From assembly GCF_041296385.1 (NCBI RefSeq), contig NW_027184079.1, positions 992,001 to 1,056,000 of the forward strand: a DNA stretch of 64,000 nt. The letters are read 5' to 3'. Below are positions 45,952 through 58,745 of this stretch, piece after piece. This stretch comes from Aphelocoma coerulescens. Lineage: Eukaryota; Chordata; Aves; Passeriformes; Corvidae. The translations under genes and the position numbers were made by a program. Under the pieces are notes generated by a model. It saw only the letters and a program-made list of their open reading frames with translations, ran no database searches and was not told the DNA's origin. Each line of letters opens with the position of its first letter. Position 1 is the stretch's first letter.

Positions 45952-46746
45952 GAATAGTCCTTTGTCTTCTAACTAGAAGCTCCAGGTTTTCTTCTTACAA
46001 GTTGTCTTTGTTTTCTTTGTCCACAGACAGGAGTCCCTGCTCTCCCAGAGCCCTGTTGATCATCAGAACCTGCTTGTGGCTGAGGATGCAGATGGCCACG
46101 AAAGGCCTAGAAGTAAAATCGGCAGCAATGTCGTGTGCAAGAAGATTTTCCCAGAGAAAAGCATCCTAGGAGCAGCAAGTGTCCTGGAGGTGCCAGTTGC
46201 CAGTATATGACTCCTAGGATGCTGTGGCGCTGCCAAAGGTGAAGAGGCTCAGAGAGCTGCCAGACATGATCCTCCAGCTGGAAAGGCAGATGTTTGGAGC
46301 TCCAGGGAATTCCCTGACGTCAGCAGTGGAGGAGCAGGATGAGGAAGATGTCCACGCTTGGGCTACTTGTGGCAAGAGTGTCCAAGGCTCCCAGTGCCTC
46401 CGTGAGAGCGGCAGGACTGGAGACGGAGGAAGGCCTTTGGACAGGTGCAAGGTAAGAATGATGCATGGTCCCCAGTTGTGGTGAATACAGAAACATTTCT
46501 TCGAAGCATCTCTAGCTTTTGAAATAGTTTGACATTCCGGTTTGAATTGCGTGATCCTGGAAGGCCAGTAGTCTAAATGTTCAGATGTCTGGTATCCAAT
46601 AGTAGACATGAACTCAAGTCTCTCATAGAAACATCAGGCTTTTTCCTTAAGCCAAGTGCGGGGAGGGGAATTTCTTCTGCAAAACTACTGTGCTTCTGCT
46701 GCTTGTTCCATTTTAGAAAGTTTCCTGCTTTGGCCCTGCCTTGATT
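45952..46746 (+). repeat. Unit 44, short class S1 (795 bp)
   Basis: Exon 46027-46451. Private intron changes GTGATCCTGGAAGGCC and CTGGTATCC. They also lengthen an antisense open frame to 131 codons (46214-46609), which I regard as incidental. Confidence 0.95.
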
Positions 46747-47949
46747 GAATTGTCCTTTCTCTTCTAACTAGAAGCTCCAGGTTTTAATCTTACAAGTTGT
46801 CTTTGTTTTCTTTGTCCACAGACAGGAGTCCCTGCTCTCCCAGAGCCATGTCGATCATCAGAAGCTTCTTGTGGCTGAGAATGCAGATGGCCACGAAAGG
46901 CCTAGGAGTAAAAACTGGAGCAAGGACGTGTGCAAGAAGTTTTTCCTAGAGGAAAGCATCCTAGGAGCAGCAAGTGTCCTGGAGGTGCCAGTTGCCAGTA
47001 TATGACTCCTAGGATGCTGTGGCGCTGCCAAAGGCAAAGAGGCTCAGAGATCTGCCAGACACGATCCTCCAGCAGGAAAGGCAGATGTTGGGAGCACCAG
47101 GGAATTCCCTGACGTCAGCAGTGGAGGAGCAGGATGAGGAAGATGTCCACGCTTGGGCTACTTGTGGCAAGAGTGTCCAAGGCTCCCAGTGCCTCCGTGG
47201 GAGCTGCAGGACTGGTGACAGAGGACAACCATTGGGCAGGACTGGCTGCTTCCTCAGAGCTGTGGCTCTCAGCAGAACTGTCTCATTGCTGAGGATGCAC
47301 CTGTCCAGGAAGAGCATTGCAGAGGAGTAGGAGTCCAGCTCATTGCAGTAAGGGAATGGCTGAGGGATGTTTCCCAGGAGCAACTTTGCTGGAGGTGCCA
47401 GTTCCAGTCCGTGGCTCGCAGGATGCTGCAGCACTGCCATAGGAGAAGGGGTTTTGCATGGTGCTAGAGAAGATCCTCGAGCAGCAAAGGCAGGTGTTTG
47501 CAGCTCCAGGGAATACCCTGACGTCAGCAGTGGAGTAGCAGGATGAGGAAGATGTCCACGCTTGGGCTACTTGTGGCAAGAGCCTCCATCCCTGCCCTTG
47601 CCTGAGTGAGAGTTGCTGGAGCGCAGATGGAGGAAGGCCTTTGGACATGTGCAAGGTAAGAATGATGCATGGTCGGCAGTCGTGGTGTAAACAGAAACAT
47701 TTCTTGCAATCATCCTTACTGTTAGAGTAGTTTCACTTTCAGGTTTGAATAGCGTGAGCCTGGAAAGCCAATAGTCTAAATGTTCAGATGTCTGGTACCC
47801 AGTAGTAGACATGAACTCAAGTCTCTCATAGAAACATGAGGTTTTTTCCTTAAGCCAAGTGCTGGGAAGGGAATTTCTTCTGCAAAACTACTGTGCTTCT
47901 GCTGCTTGTTCCATTTTAGAAAGTTTCCTCCCTTGGCCCTGCCTTGATT
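46747..47949 (+). repeat. Unit 45, long, family C, undeleted (1,203 bp)
   Basis: Exon 46822-47655. Has the complete GGCCACGAAAGGCC leader, unlike its counterpart unit 55. GGACATGTGCAAG replaces GGACAGGTGCAAG just before the donor. Confidence 0.95.
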
Positions 47950-48744
47950 GAATAGTCCTTTGTCTTCTATCTAGAAGCTCCAGGTTTTCTTCTTACAAGT
48001 TGTCTTTGTTTTCTTTGTCCACAGACAGGAGTCCCTGTTTTCCCAGAGCCCTGTTGATCATCAGAACCTGCTTGTGGCTGAGAATGCAGATGGCCACGAA
48101 AGGCCTAGAAGTAAAAACTGGAGCAAGGTTGTATGCAAGAAGATTTTCCCAGAGAAAAGCATCCTAGGAGCAGCAAGTGTCCTGGAGGTGCCAGTTGCCA
48201 GTATATGACTCCTAGGATGCTGTGGCGCTGCCAAAGTTGAAGAGGCTCAGAGAGCTGCCAGACATGATCCTCCAGCTGGAAAGGCAGATGTTGGGAGCTC
48301 CAGGGAATTCCTTGACGTCAGCAGTGGAGGAGCAGGATGAGGAAGATGTCCCCGCTTGGGCTACTTGTGGCAAGAGTGTCCAAGGCTCCCAGTGCCTCCG
48401 TGAGAGCGGCAGGACTGGAGACGGAGGAAGGCCTTTGGACAGGTGCAAGGTAAGAATGATGCATGGTCCCCAGTTGTGGTGAGTACAGAAACATTTCTTC
48501 CAAGCATCTCTAGCTTTTGAAATAGTTTGACATTCCGGTTTGAATTGCGTGAGCCTGGAAAGCCAGTAGTCTAAATGTTCAGATGTCTGCTATCCAATAG
48601 TAGACATGAACTCAAGTCTCTCATAGAAACATCAGACTTTTTCCTTAAGCCAAGTGCTGGGAGGGGAATTTCTTCTGCAAAACTACTGTGCTTCTGCTGC
48701 TTGTTCCATTTTAGAAAGTTTCCTGCTTTGGCCCTGCCTTGATT
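47950..48744 (+). repeat. Unit 46, short class S1 variant (795 bp)
   Basis: Exon 48025-48449. GATGTCCCCGCTTGG and AATTCCTTGACGTCA distinguish it; shared with unit 56. The GGGAATTCCC palindrome is broken (GGGAATTCCT). Confidence 0.95.
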
Positions 48745-49947
48745 GAATAGTCCTTTCTCTTCTATCTAGAAGCTCCAGGTTTTCTTCTTACAAGTTGTCT
48801 TTGTTTTCTTTGTCCACAGACAGGAGTCCCTGCTCTCCCAGAGCCATGTCGATCATCAGAAGCTGCTTGTGGCTGCGGATGCACATGGCCACGAAAGACC
48901 TAGAAGTAAAATCTGCAGCAAGGTCGTATGCAAGAAGATTTTCCCAGAGAAAAGCATCCTAGGAGCAGCAAGTGTCCTGGAGGTGCCAGTTGCCAGTATA
49001 TGACTCCTAGGATGCTGTGGCGCAGCCAAAGATGAAGAGGCTCAGAGAGCTGCCAGACATGATCCTCCAGCAGCAAAGGCAGGTGTTTGCAGCTCCAGGG
49101 AATTCCCTGACGTCAGCAGTGGAGGAGCAGGATGAGGAAGATGTCCACGCTTGGGCTACTTGTGGCAAGAGTGTCCAAGGCTCCCAGTGCCTCCGTGGGA
49201 GCTGCGGGACTGGAGACGGAGGAAGGCCTTTTGGCAGGACTGGCTGCTCCCTCAGAGCCGCGGCTCTCAGCAGAACCGTCTCGTTGCTGAGGATGCACCT
49301 GTCCAGGAAGAGCATTGCAGAGGAGTAGGAGTCCAGCTCATTGCAGTAAGGGAATGGCTGAGGGATGTTTCCCAGGAGCAACTTTGCTGGAGGTGCCAGT
49401 TCCAGTCCGTGAGTCGCAGGATGCTGCAGCGCTGCCATAGGAGAAGGCATTTGGCATGGTGCTAGAGAAGATCCTTGAGCAGCAAAGGCAAGTGTTTGCA
49501 GCTCCAGGGAATTCCTAGATGTCAGCAGTGGAAGATCAGGATGAGGAAGATGTCCGCGCTTGGGCTACTTGTGGCACGAGCCTCCATCCCTGCCCGACCC
49601 TGGGTGAGAGTTGCCAGAGCGCAGATGGAGGAAGGCCTTTGGACAGGTGCAAGGTAAGAATGATGGATGGTCGGCAGTTGTGGTATAAACAGAAACATTT
49701 CTTGCAATCATCCCTTCTGTTAGAATAGTTTCACTTTCCGGTTTGAATAGCGTGAGCCTGGAGCGCCAATACTCTAAATGTTCAGACGTCTGCTCCCCAA
49801 TAGTAGACATGAACTCAAGTCTCTCATAGCAACATCAGGCTTTTTCATTAAGCCAAGTGCTGGGAGGGGAATTTCTTCTGCAAAACTGCTCTGCTTCTTC
49901 TGCTTGTTCCATTTTAGAAAGTTTCCTGCTTTGGCCCTGCCTTGATT
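48745..49947 (+). repeat. Unit 47, long, family H (1,203 bp)
   Basis: Exon 48820-49653. GCGCAGCCAAAGATG, CAGCAGCAAAGGCAGG and the 14-bp palindrome AGAGCCGCGGCTCT. B2 has TGTCCGCGC. Recurs as units 50, 57 and 59. Confidence 0.95.
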
Positions 49948-51150
49948 GAATAGTCCTTTCTCTTCTATCTAGAAGCTCCAGGTTTTCTTCTTACAAGTTG
50001 TCTTTGTTTTCTTTGTCCACAGACAGGAGTCCCTGCTCTCCCAGAGCCCTGTTGATCATCAGAAGCTGCTCGTGGCCGCGGATGCACATGGCCACGAAAG
50101 ACCTAGAAGTAAAATCTGGAGCAAGGTCGTATGCAAGAAGATTTTCCCAGAGAAAAGCATCCTAGGAGCAGCAAGTGTCCTGGAGGTGCCAGTTGCCAGT
50201 ATATGACTCCTAGGATGCTGTGGCGCAGCCAAAGATGAAGAGGCTCAGAGAGCTGCCAGACACGATCCTCGAGCAGGAAAGGCAGATGTTGGGAGCTCCA
50301 GGGAATTCCCTGATGTCAGCAGTGGCGGAGCAGGATGAGGAAGATGTCCACGCTTGGGCTACTTGTGGCAAGAGTGTCCAAGGCTCCCAGTGCCTCCGTG
50401 GGAGCTGCAGGACTGGTGACGGAGGACAACCATTGGGCAGGACTGGCTGCTCCCTCAGAGCCGTGGCTCTCAGCAGAACCGTCTCATTGCTGAGGATGCA
50501 CCTGTCCAGGAAGAGCATTGCAGAGGAGTAGGAGTCCAGCTCATTGCAGTAAGGGAATGGCTGAGGGATGTTTCCCAGGAGCAACTTTGCTGGAGGTGCC
50601 AGTTCCAGTCCGTGGCTCGCAGGATGCTGCAGCACTGCCATAGGAGAAGGGGTTTTGCATGGTGCTAGAGAAGGTCCTCGAGCAGCAAAGGCAGGTGTTT
50701 GCAGCTCCAGGGAATACCCTGACGTCAGCAGTGGAGTAGCAGGATGAGGAAGATGTCCACGCTTGGGCTACTTGTGGCAAGAGCCTCCATCCCTGCCCTT
50801 GCCTGGGTGAGAGTTGCCGGAGCGCAGATGGAGGAAGGCCTTTGGACAGGTGCAAGGTAAGAATGATGGATGGTCGGCAGTCGTGGTGTAAACAGAAACA
50901 TTTCTTGCAATCATCCCTTCTGTTAGAATAGTTTCACTTTCCGGTTTGAATAGCGTGAGCCTGGAAAGCCAATAGTCTAAATGTTCAGATGTCTGGTACC
51001 CAATAGTAGACATGAACTCATGTCTCTCACAGAAACATCAGGCGTTTTCCTTAAGCCAAGTGCTGGGAGGGGAATTTCTTCTGCAATACTGCTGTGCTTC
51101 TGCTGCTTGTTCCATTTTAGAAAGTTTCCTGCTTTGGCCCTGCCTTGTTT
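49948..51150 (+). repeat. Unit 48, long, S2-like front with family G back (1,203 bp)
   Basis: Exon 50023-50856. The front (GTGGCGGAGCAGG, CTGCTCGTGGCCGCGG) is the same as in S2 short units, but the linker and B2 are present. This is the likely form from which S2 arose by the 409-bp loss. Confidence 0.94.
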
Positions 51151-52353
51151 GAATAGTCCTTTGTCTTCTAACTAGAAGCTCCAGGTTTTCTTCTTACAAG
51201 TTGTCTTTGTTTTCTTTGTCCACAGACAGGAGTCCCTGCTCTCCCAGAGCCATGTCGATCATCAGAACCTGCTTGTGGCTGAGAATGCAGATGGCCACGA
51301 AAGGCCTAGAAGTAAAAACTGGAGCAATGTCGTGTCCAAGAAGATTTTCCCAGAGAAAAGCATCCTAGGAGCGGCAAGTGTCATGTAGCTGCCAGTTTCC
51401 AGTATATGACTCTCAGGATGCTGTGGCGCTGCCAAAGGCGAAGAGGCTCAGAGAGCTGCCAGACACGATCCTCGAGCAGGAAAGGCAGATTTTAGGAGCT
51501 CCAGGGAATTCCCTGACGTCAGCAGTGGAGGAGCAGGATGAGGAAGATGTCCACGCTTGGGCTACTTGTGGCAAGAGTGTCCGAGGCTCCCAGTGCCTCC
51601 GTGAGAGCTGCAGGAGTGGAGTCAGAGGAAGGCCTTTGGACAGGACTGGCTCCTCCCTCAGAGCCATGGCTCTCAGCAGAACCGTCTCATTGCTGAGGAT
51701 GCACCTGTCCAGGAAGAGCCTTGCAAAGGAGTAGGAGTCCAGCTCATTGCAGTAAGGGAATGGCTGAATGATGTTTCCCAGGAGCAACTATGCTGAAGGT
51801 TCCAGTTCCAGTCCATGGCTCGCAGGATGCTGCAGCACTGCCATAGGAGAAGGGGTTTGGCATGATGCTAGAGAAGGTCCTCGAGCAGCAAAGGCAGGTG
51901 TTTGCAGCTCCAGGGAATACCCTGACGTCAGCAGTAGAGTAGCAGGATGAGGAAGATGTCCATGCTTGGGCTACTTGTGGCAAGAGCCTCTATCCCTGCC
52001 CTTGCCTGGGTGAGAGTTGCCGGAGCGCAGACGGAGGAAGGCCTTTGGACAGGTGCAAGGTAAGAATGATGCATGGTCGGCAGTCGTGGTGTAAACAGAA
52101 ACATTTCTTGCAATCATCCTTACTGTTAGAGTAGTTTCACTTTCCGGTTTGAATAGCGTGAGCCTGGAAAGCCAATAGTCTAAATGTTCAGATGTCTGGT
52201 ACCCAATAGTAGACATGAACTCATGTCTCTCACAGAAACATCAGGCGTTTTCCTTAAGCCAAGTGCTGGGAGGGGAATTTCTTCTGCAATACTGCTGTGC
52301 TTCTGCTGCTTGTTCCATTTTAGAAAGTTTCCTCCCTTGGCTCTGCCTTGATT
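51151..52353 (+). repeat. Unit 49, long, family D (1,203 bp)
   Basis: Exon 51226-52059. GAGTGTCCGAGGC is shared with units 50 and 56. AAGGTTCCAG is its own. Confidence 0.95.
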
Positions 52354-53556
52354 GAATAGTCCTTTCTCTTCTAACTAGAAGCTCCAGGTTTTCTTCTTAC
52401 AAGTTGTCTTTGTTTTCTTTGTCCACAGACAGGAGTCCCTGCTCTCCCAGAGCCATGTCGATCATCAGAAGCTGCTTGTGGCTGCGGATGCACATGGCCA
52501 CGAAAGACCTAGAAGTAAAATCTGGAGCAAGGTCGTATGCAAGAAGATTTTCCCAGAGAAAAGCATCCTAGGAGCAGCAAGTGTCCTGGAGGTGCCAGTT
52601 GCCAGTATATGACTCCTAGGATGCTGTGGCGCAGCCAAAGATGAAGAGGCTCAGAGAGCTGCCAGACATGATCCTCCAGCAGCAAAGGCAGGTGTTTGCA
52701 GCTCCAGGGAATTCCCTGACGTCAGCAGTGGAGGAGCAGGATGAGGAAGATGTCCACGCTTGGGCTACTTGTGGCAAGAGTGTCCGAGGCTCCCAGTGCC
52801 TCCGTGGGAGCTGCGGGACTGGAGACGGAGGAAGGCCTTTTGGCAGGACTGGCTGCTCCCTCAGAGCCGCGGCTCTCAGCAGAACCGTCTCGTTGCTGAG
52901 GATGCACCTGTCCAGGAAGAGCATTGCAGAGGAGTAGGAGTCCAGCTCATTGCAGTAAGGGAATGGCTGAGGGATGTTTCCCAGGAGCAACTTTGCTGGA
53001 GGTGCCAGTTCCAGTCCGTGAGTCGCAGGATGCTGCAGCGCTGCCATAGGAGAAGGCATTTGGCATGGTGCTAGAGAAGATCCTTGAGCAGCAAAGGCAA
53101 GTGTTTGCAGCTCCAGGGAATTCCTAGATGTCAGCAGTGGAAGATCAGGATGAGGAAGATGTCCGCGCTTGGGCTACTTGTGGCACGAGCCTCCATCCCT
53201 GCCCGACCCTGGGTGAGAGTTGCCAGAGCGCAGATGGAGGAAGGCCTTTGGACAGGTGCAAGGTAAGAATGATGGATGGTCGGCAGTTGTGGTGTAAACA
53301 GAAACATTTCTTGCAATCATCCCTTCTGTTAGAATAGTTTCACTTTCCGGTTTGAATAGCGTGAGCCTGGAGCGCCAATACTCTAAATGTTCAGACGTCT
53401 GCTCCCCAATAGTAGACATGAACTCAAGTCTCTCATAGCAACATCAGGCTTTTTCATTAAGCCAAGTGCTGGGAGGGGAATTTCTTCTGCAAAACTGCTC
53501 TGCTTCTTCTGCTTGTTCCATTTTAGAAAGTTTCCTGCTTTGGCCCTGCCTTGATT
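52354..53556 (+). repeat. Unit 50, long, family H (1,203 bp)
   Basis: Exon 52429-53262. Copy of unit 47 at an offset of 3,609 bp (three 1,203-bp units), with GTCCGAGGC as in neighbouring unit 49. Confidence 0.95.
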
Positions 53557-54350
53557 GAATAGTCCTTTCTCTTCTATCTAGAAGCTCCAGGTTTTCTTCT
53601 TACAAGTTGTCTTTGTTTTCTTTGTCCACAGACAGGAGTCCCTGCTCTCCCAGAGCCCTGTTGATCATCAGAAGCTGCTCGTGGCCGCGGATGCACATGG
53701 CCACGAAAGACCTAGAAGTAAAATCTGGAGCAAGGTCGTATGCAAGAAGATTTTCCCAGAGAAAAGCATCCTAGGAGCAGCAAGTGTCCTGGAGGTGCCA
53801 GTTGCCAGTATATGACTCCTAGGATGCTGTGGCGCAGCCAAAGATGAAGAGGCTCAGAGAGCTGCCAGACACGATCCTCGAGCAGGAAAGGCAGATGTTG
53901 GGAGCTCCAGGGAATTCCCTGATGTCAGCAGTGGCGGAGCAGGATGAGGAAGATGTCCACGCTTGGGCTACTTGTGGCAAGAGCCTCCATCCTTGCCCTT
54001 GCCTGGGTGAGAGTTGCCGGAGCTCAGACGGAGGAAGGCCTTTGGACAGGTGCAAGGTAAGAATGATGCATGGTCGGCAGTCGTGGTGTAAACAGAAACA
54101 TTTCTTGCAATCATCCCTACTGTTAGAGTAGTTTCACTTTCCGGTTTGAATAGCGTGAGCCTGGAAAGCCAATAGTCTAAATGTTCAGATGTCTGGTACC
54201 CAATAGTAGACATGAACTCAAGTCTCTCATAGAAACATCAGGCTTTTTCCTTAAGCCAAGTGCTGGGAGGGGAATTTCTTCTGCAAAAGTACTGTGCTTC
54301 TGCTGCTTGTTCCATTTTAGAAAGTTTCCTCCCTTGGCCCTGCCTTGATT
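53557..54350 (+). repeat. Unit 51, short class S2 (794 bp)
   Basis: Exon 53632-54056. CGGAGCTCAGACGG in the B2 part, shared with unit 60. Confidence 0.95.
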
Positions 54351-55553
54351 GAATAGTCCTTTTTTTTCTAACTAGAAGCTCCAGGTTTTCTTCTTACAAG
54401 TTGTCTTTGTTTTCTTTGTCCACAGACAGGAGTCCCTGTTTTCCCAGAGCCATGTCGATCATCAGAAGCTGCTTGTGGCTGCGGATGCAGATGGCCACGA
54501 AAGGCCTAGAAGTAAAAACTGGAGCAATGTCGTGTCCAAGAAGATTTTCCCAGAGAAAAGCATCCTAGGAGCGGCAAGTGTCATGTAGCTGCCAGTTTCC
54601 AGTATATGACTCTCAGGATGCTGTGGCGCTGCCAAAGGCGAAGAGCATCAGAGAGCTGCCAGACACGATCCTCGAGCAGGAAAGGCAGATTTTAGGAGCT
54701 CCAGGGAATTCCCTGACGTCAGCAGTGGAGGAGCAGGATGAGGAAGATGTCCACGCTTGGGCTACTTGTGGCAAGAGTGTCCAAGGCTCCCAGTGCCTCC
54801 GTGAGAGCTGCAGGAGTGGAGTCAGAGGAAGGCCTTTGGACAGGACTGGCTCCTCCCTCAGAGCCATGGCTCTCAGCAGAACCGTCTCATTGCTGAGGAT
54901 GCACCTGTCCAGGAAGAGCCTTGCAAAGGAGTAGGAGTCCAGCTCATTGCAGTAAGGGAATGGCTGAATGATGTTTCCCAGGAGCAACTATGCTGAAGGT
55001 GCCAGTTCCAGTCCATGGCTCGCAGGATGCTGCAGCACTGCCATAGGAGAAGGGGTTTGGCATGATGCTAGAGAAGGTCCTCGAGCAGCAAAGGCAGGTG
55101 TTTGCAGCTCCAGGGAATACCCTGACGTCAGCAGTAGAGTAGCAGGATGAGGAAGATGTCCATGCTTGGGCTACTTGTGGCAAGAGCCTCTATCCCTGCC
55201 CTTGCCTGGGTGAGAGTTGCCGGAGCGCAGACGGAGGAAGGCCTTTGGACAGGTGCAAGGTAAGAATGATGCATGGTCGGCAGTCGTGGTGTAAACAGAA
55301 ACATTTCTTGCAATCATCCTTACTGTTAGAGTAGTTTCACTTTCCGGTTTGAATAGCGTGAGCCTGGAAAGCCAATAGTCTAAATGTTCAGATGTCTGGT
55401 ACCCAATAGTAGACATGAACTCATGTCTCTCACAGAAACATCAGGCGTTTTCCTTAAGCCAAGTGCTGGGAGGGGAATTTCTTCTGCAATACTGCTGTGC
55501 TTCTGCTGCTTGTTCCATTTTAGAAAGTTTCCTCCCTTGGCTCTGCCTTGATT
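54351..55553 (+). repeat. Unit 52, long, family D (1,203 bp)
   Basis: Exon 54426-55259. Starts with the T8 run. AAGAGCATCAG in B1 is its own variant. Confidence 0.95.
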
Positions 55554-56757
55554 GAATAGTCCTTTCTCTTCTAACTAGAAGCTCCAGGTTTTCTTCTTAC
55601 AAGTTGTCTTTGTTTTCTTTGTCCACAGACAGGAGTCCCTGCTCTCCCAGAGCCATGTCGATCATCAGAAGCTGCTTGTGGCTGCGGATGCAGATGGCCA
55701 CAAAAGGCCTAGAAGTAAAATCTGCAGCAAGGTTGTGTGCAAGAAGATTTTCCCAGAGAAAAGCATCCTAGGAGCAGCAAGTGTCCTGGAGGTGCCAGTT
55801 GCCAGTATATGACTCCTAGGATGCTGTTGCGCTTCCAAAGTGTAAGAGGCTCAGAGAGCTGCCAGACACGATCCTCGAGCAGGAAAGGCAGATGTTGGGA
55901 GCTCCAGGGAATTCCCTGATGTCAGCAGTGGAGGAGCAGGATGAGGAAGATCTCGACGCTTGGGCTACTTGTGGCAAGAGTGTCCAGGGCTCCCAGTGCC
56001 TCCGTGGGAGCTGCAGGACTGGTGACGGAGGAAGGCCTTTGGGCAGGACTGGCTGCTCCCTCAGAGCCGTGGCTCTCAGCAGAACCGTCTCATTGCTGAG
56101 GATGCACCTATCCAGGAAGAGCCTTGCAAAGGTGTAGGAGTCCAGCTCATTGCAGTAAGGGAATGGCTGAAGGATGTTTCCCAGGAGCAACTATGCTGAA
56201 GGTGCCAGTTCCAGTCCATGGCTCGCAGGATGCTGCAGCACTGCCATAGGAGAAGGCATTTGGCATGGTGCTAGAGAAGATCCTCGAGCAGCAAAGGCAA
56301 GTGTTTGCAGCTCCAGGGAATTCCTAGATGTCAGCAGTGGAAGATCAGGATGAGGAATATCTCCAGGCTTGGGCTACTTGTGGCAAGAGCCTCCATCCCT
56401 GCCCGAGCTTGGGTGAGAGTTGCCAGAGCGCAGACGGAGGAAGGCCTTTGGACAGGTGCAAGGTAAGAATGATGCATGGTCGGCAGTCGTGGTGTGAGCA
56501 GAAACATTTCTTGCAATCGCCTCTAGCTTTTAGAGTAGTTTCACTTTCCGGTTTGAATAGTGTGAGCCTGGAAAGCCAATAGTCTAAATGTTCAGATGTC
56601 TGGTACCCAATAGTAGACATGAACTCAAGTCTCTCATAGAAACATCAGGCTTTTTCCTTAAGCCAAGTGCTGGGAGGGGAATTTCTTCTGCAAAACTGCT
56701 CTGCTTCTGCTGCTTGTTCCATTTTAGAAAGTTTCCTGCTTTGGCCCTGCCTTGATT
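55554..56757 (+). repeat. Unit 53, long, family E (1,204 bp)
   Basis: Exon 55629-56462. Counterpart of unit 43 at 10,806 bp; GTCCAGGGC where unit 43 has GTCCAAGGC. Confidence 0.95.
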
Positions 56758-57552
56758 GAATAGTCCTTTGTCTTCTAACTAGAAGCTCCAGGTTTTCTTC
56801 TTACAAGTTGTCTTTGTTTTCTTTGTCCACAGACAGGAGTCCCTGCTCTCCCAGAGCCCTGTTGATCATCAGAACCTGCTTGTGGCTGAGGATGCAGATG
56901 GCCACGAAAGGCCTAGAAGTAAAATCGGCAGCAAGGTCGTGTGCAAGAAGATTTTCCCAGAGAAAAGCATCCTAGGAGCAGCAAGTGTCCTGGAGGTGCC
57001 AGTTGCCAGTATATGACTCCTAGGATGCTGTGGCGCTGCCAAAGGTGAAGAGGCTCAGAGAGCTGCCAGACATGATCCTCCAGCTGGAAAGGCAGATGTT
57101 TGGAGCTCCAGGGAATTCCCTGACGTCAGCAGTGGAGGAGCAGGATGAGGAAGATGTCCACGCTTGGGCTACTTGTGGCAAGAGTGTCCAAGGCTCCCAG
57201 TGCCTCCGTGAGAGCGGCAGGACTGGAGACGGAGGAAGGCCTTTGGACAGGTGCAAGGTAAGAATGATGCATGGTCCCCAGTTGTGGTGAATACAGAAAC
57301 ATTTCTTCGAAGCATCTCTAGCTTTTGAAATAGTTTGACATTCCGGTTTGAATTGCGTGAGCCTGGAAAGCCAGTAGTCTAAATGTTCAGATGTCTGCTA
57401 TCCAATAGTAGACATGAACTCAAGTCTCTCATAGAAACATCAGGCTTTTTCCTTAAGCCAAGTGCGGGGAGGGGAATTTCTTCTGCAAAACTACTGTGCT
57501 TCTGCTGCTTGTTCCATTTTAGAAAGTTTCCTGCTTTGGCCCTGCCTTGATT
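56758..57552 (+). repeat. Unit 54, short class S1 (795 bp)
   Basis: Exon 56833-57257. Counterpart of unit 44 without that unit's private intron changes. Confidence 0.95.
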
Positions 57553-58745
57553 GAATTGTCCTTTCTCTTCTAACTAGAAGCTCCAGGTTTTAATCTTACA
57601 AGTTGTCTTTGTTTTCTTTGTCCACAGACAGGAGTCCCTGCTCTCCTAGAGCCATGTCGATCATCAGAAGCTTCTTGTGGCTGAGAATGCAGATGGCCTA
57701 GGAGTAAAAACTGGAGCAAGGACGTGTGCAAGAAGTTTTTCCTAGAGGAAAGCATCCTAGGAGCAGCAAGTGTCCTGGAGGTGCCAGTTGCCAGTATATG
57801 ACTCCTAGGATGCTCTGGCGCTGCCAAAGGCAAAGAGGCTCAGAGATCTGCCAGACACGATCCTCCAGCAGGAAAGGCAGATGTTGGGAGCACCAGGGAA
57901 TTCCCTGACGTCAGCAGTGGAGGAGCAGGATGAGGAAGATGTCCACGCTTGGGCTACTTGTGGCAAGAGTGTCCAAGGCTCCCAGTGCCTCCGTGGGAGC
58001 TGCAGGACTGGTGACAGAGGACAACCATTGGGCAGGACTGGCTGCTTCCTCAGAGCTGTGGCTCTCAGCAGAACTGTCTCATTGCTGAGGATGCACCTGT
58101 CCAGGAAGAGCATTGCAGAGGAGTAGGAGTCCAGCTCATTGCAGTAAGGGAATGGCTGAGGGATGTTTCCCAGGAGCAACTTTGCTGGAGGTGCCAGTTC
58201 CAGTCCGTGGCTCGCAGGATGCTGCAGCACTGCCATAGGAGAAGGGGTTTTGCATGGTGCTAGAGAAGATCCTCGAGCAGCAAAGGCAGGTGTTTGCAGC
58301 TCCAGGGAATACCCTGACGTCAGCAGTGGAGTAGCAGGATGAGGAAGATGTCCACGCTTGGGCTACTTGTGGCAAGAGCCTCCATCCCTGCCCTTGCCTG
58401 AGTGAGAGTTGCTGGAGCGCAGATGGAGGAAGGCCTTTGGACAGGTGCAAGGTAAGAATGATGCATGGTCGGCAGTCGTGGTGTAAACAGAAACATTTCT
58501 TGCAATCATCCTTACTGTTAGAGTAGTTTCACTTTCAGGTTTGAATAGCGTGAGCCTGGAAAGCCAATAGTCTAAATGTTCAGATGTCTGGTACCCAGTA
58601 GTAGACATGAACTCAAGTCTCTCATAGAAACATGAGGTTTTTTCCTTAAGCCAAGTGCTGGGAAGGGAATTTCTTCTGCAAAAGTACTGTGCTTCTGCTG
58701 CTTGTTCCATTTTAGAAAGTTTCCTCCCTTGGCCCTGCCTTGATT
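57553..58745 (+). repeat. Unit 55, long, family C with 10-bp deletion (1,193 bp)
   Basis: Exon 57628-58451. Private CTCTCCTAGAGCC. Carries the deletion that its counterpart unit 45 lacks. An antisense frame of 115 codons (58363-58710) is judged incidental. Confidence 0.95.

Larger units (their letters stand above)
43545..54350 (+). repeat. 10,806-bp ten-unit higher-order repeat, copy 1
   Basis: Units 42-51 in the order D, E, S1, C, S1, H, F/G, D, H, S2. The next nine units repeat this order with one long unit missing. The first 556 bp also form the end of the 13,570-bp copy, so the two higher-order structures overlap inside unit 42. Confidence 0.88.
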
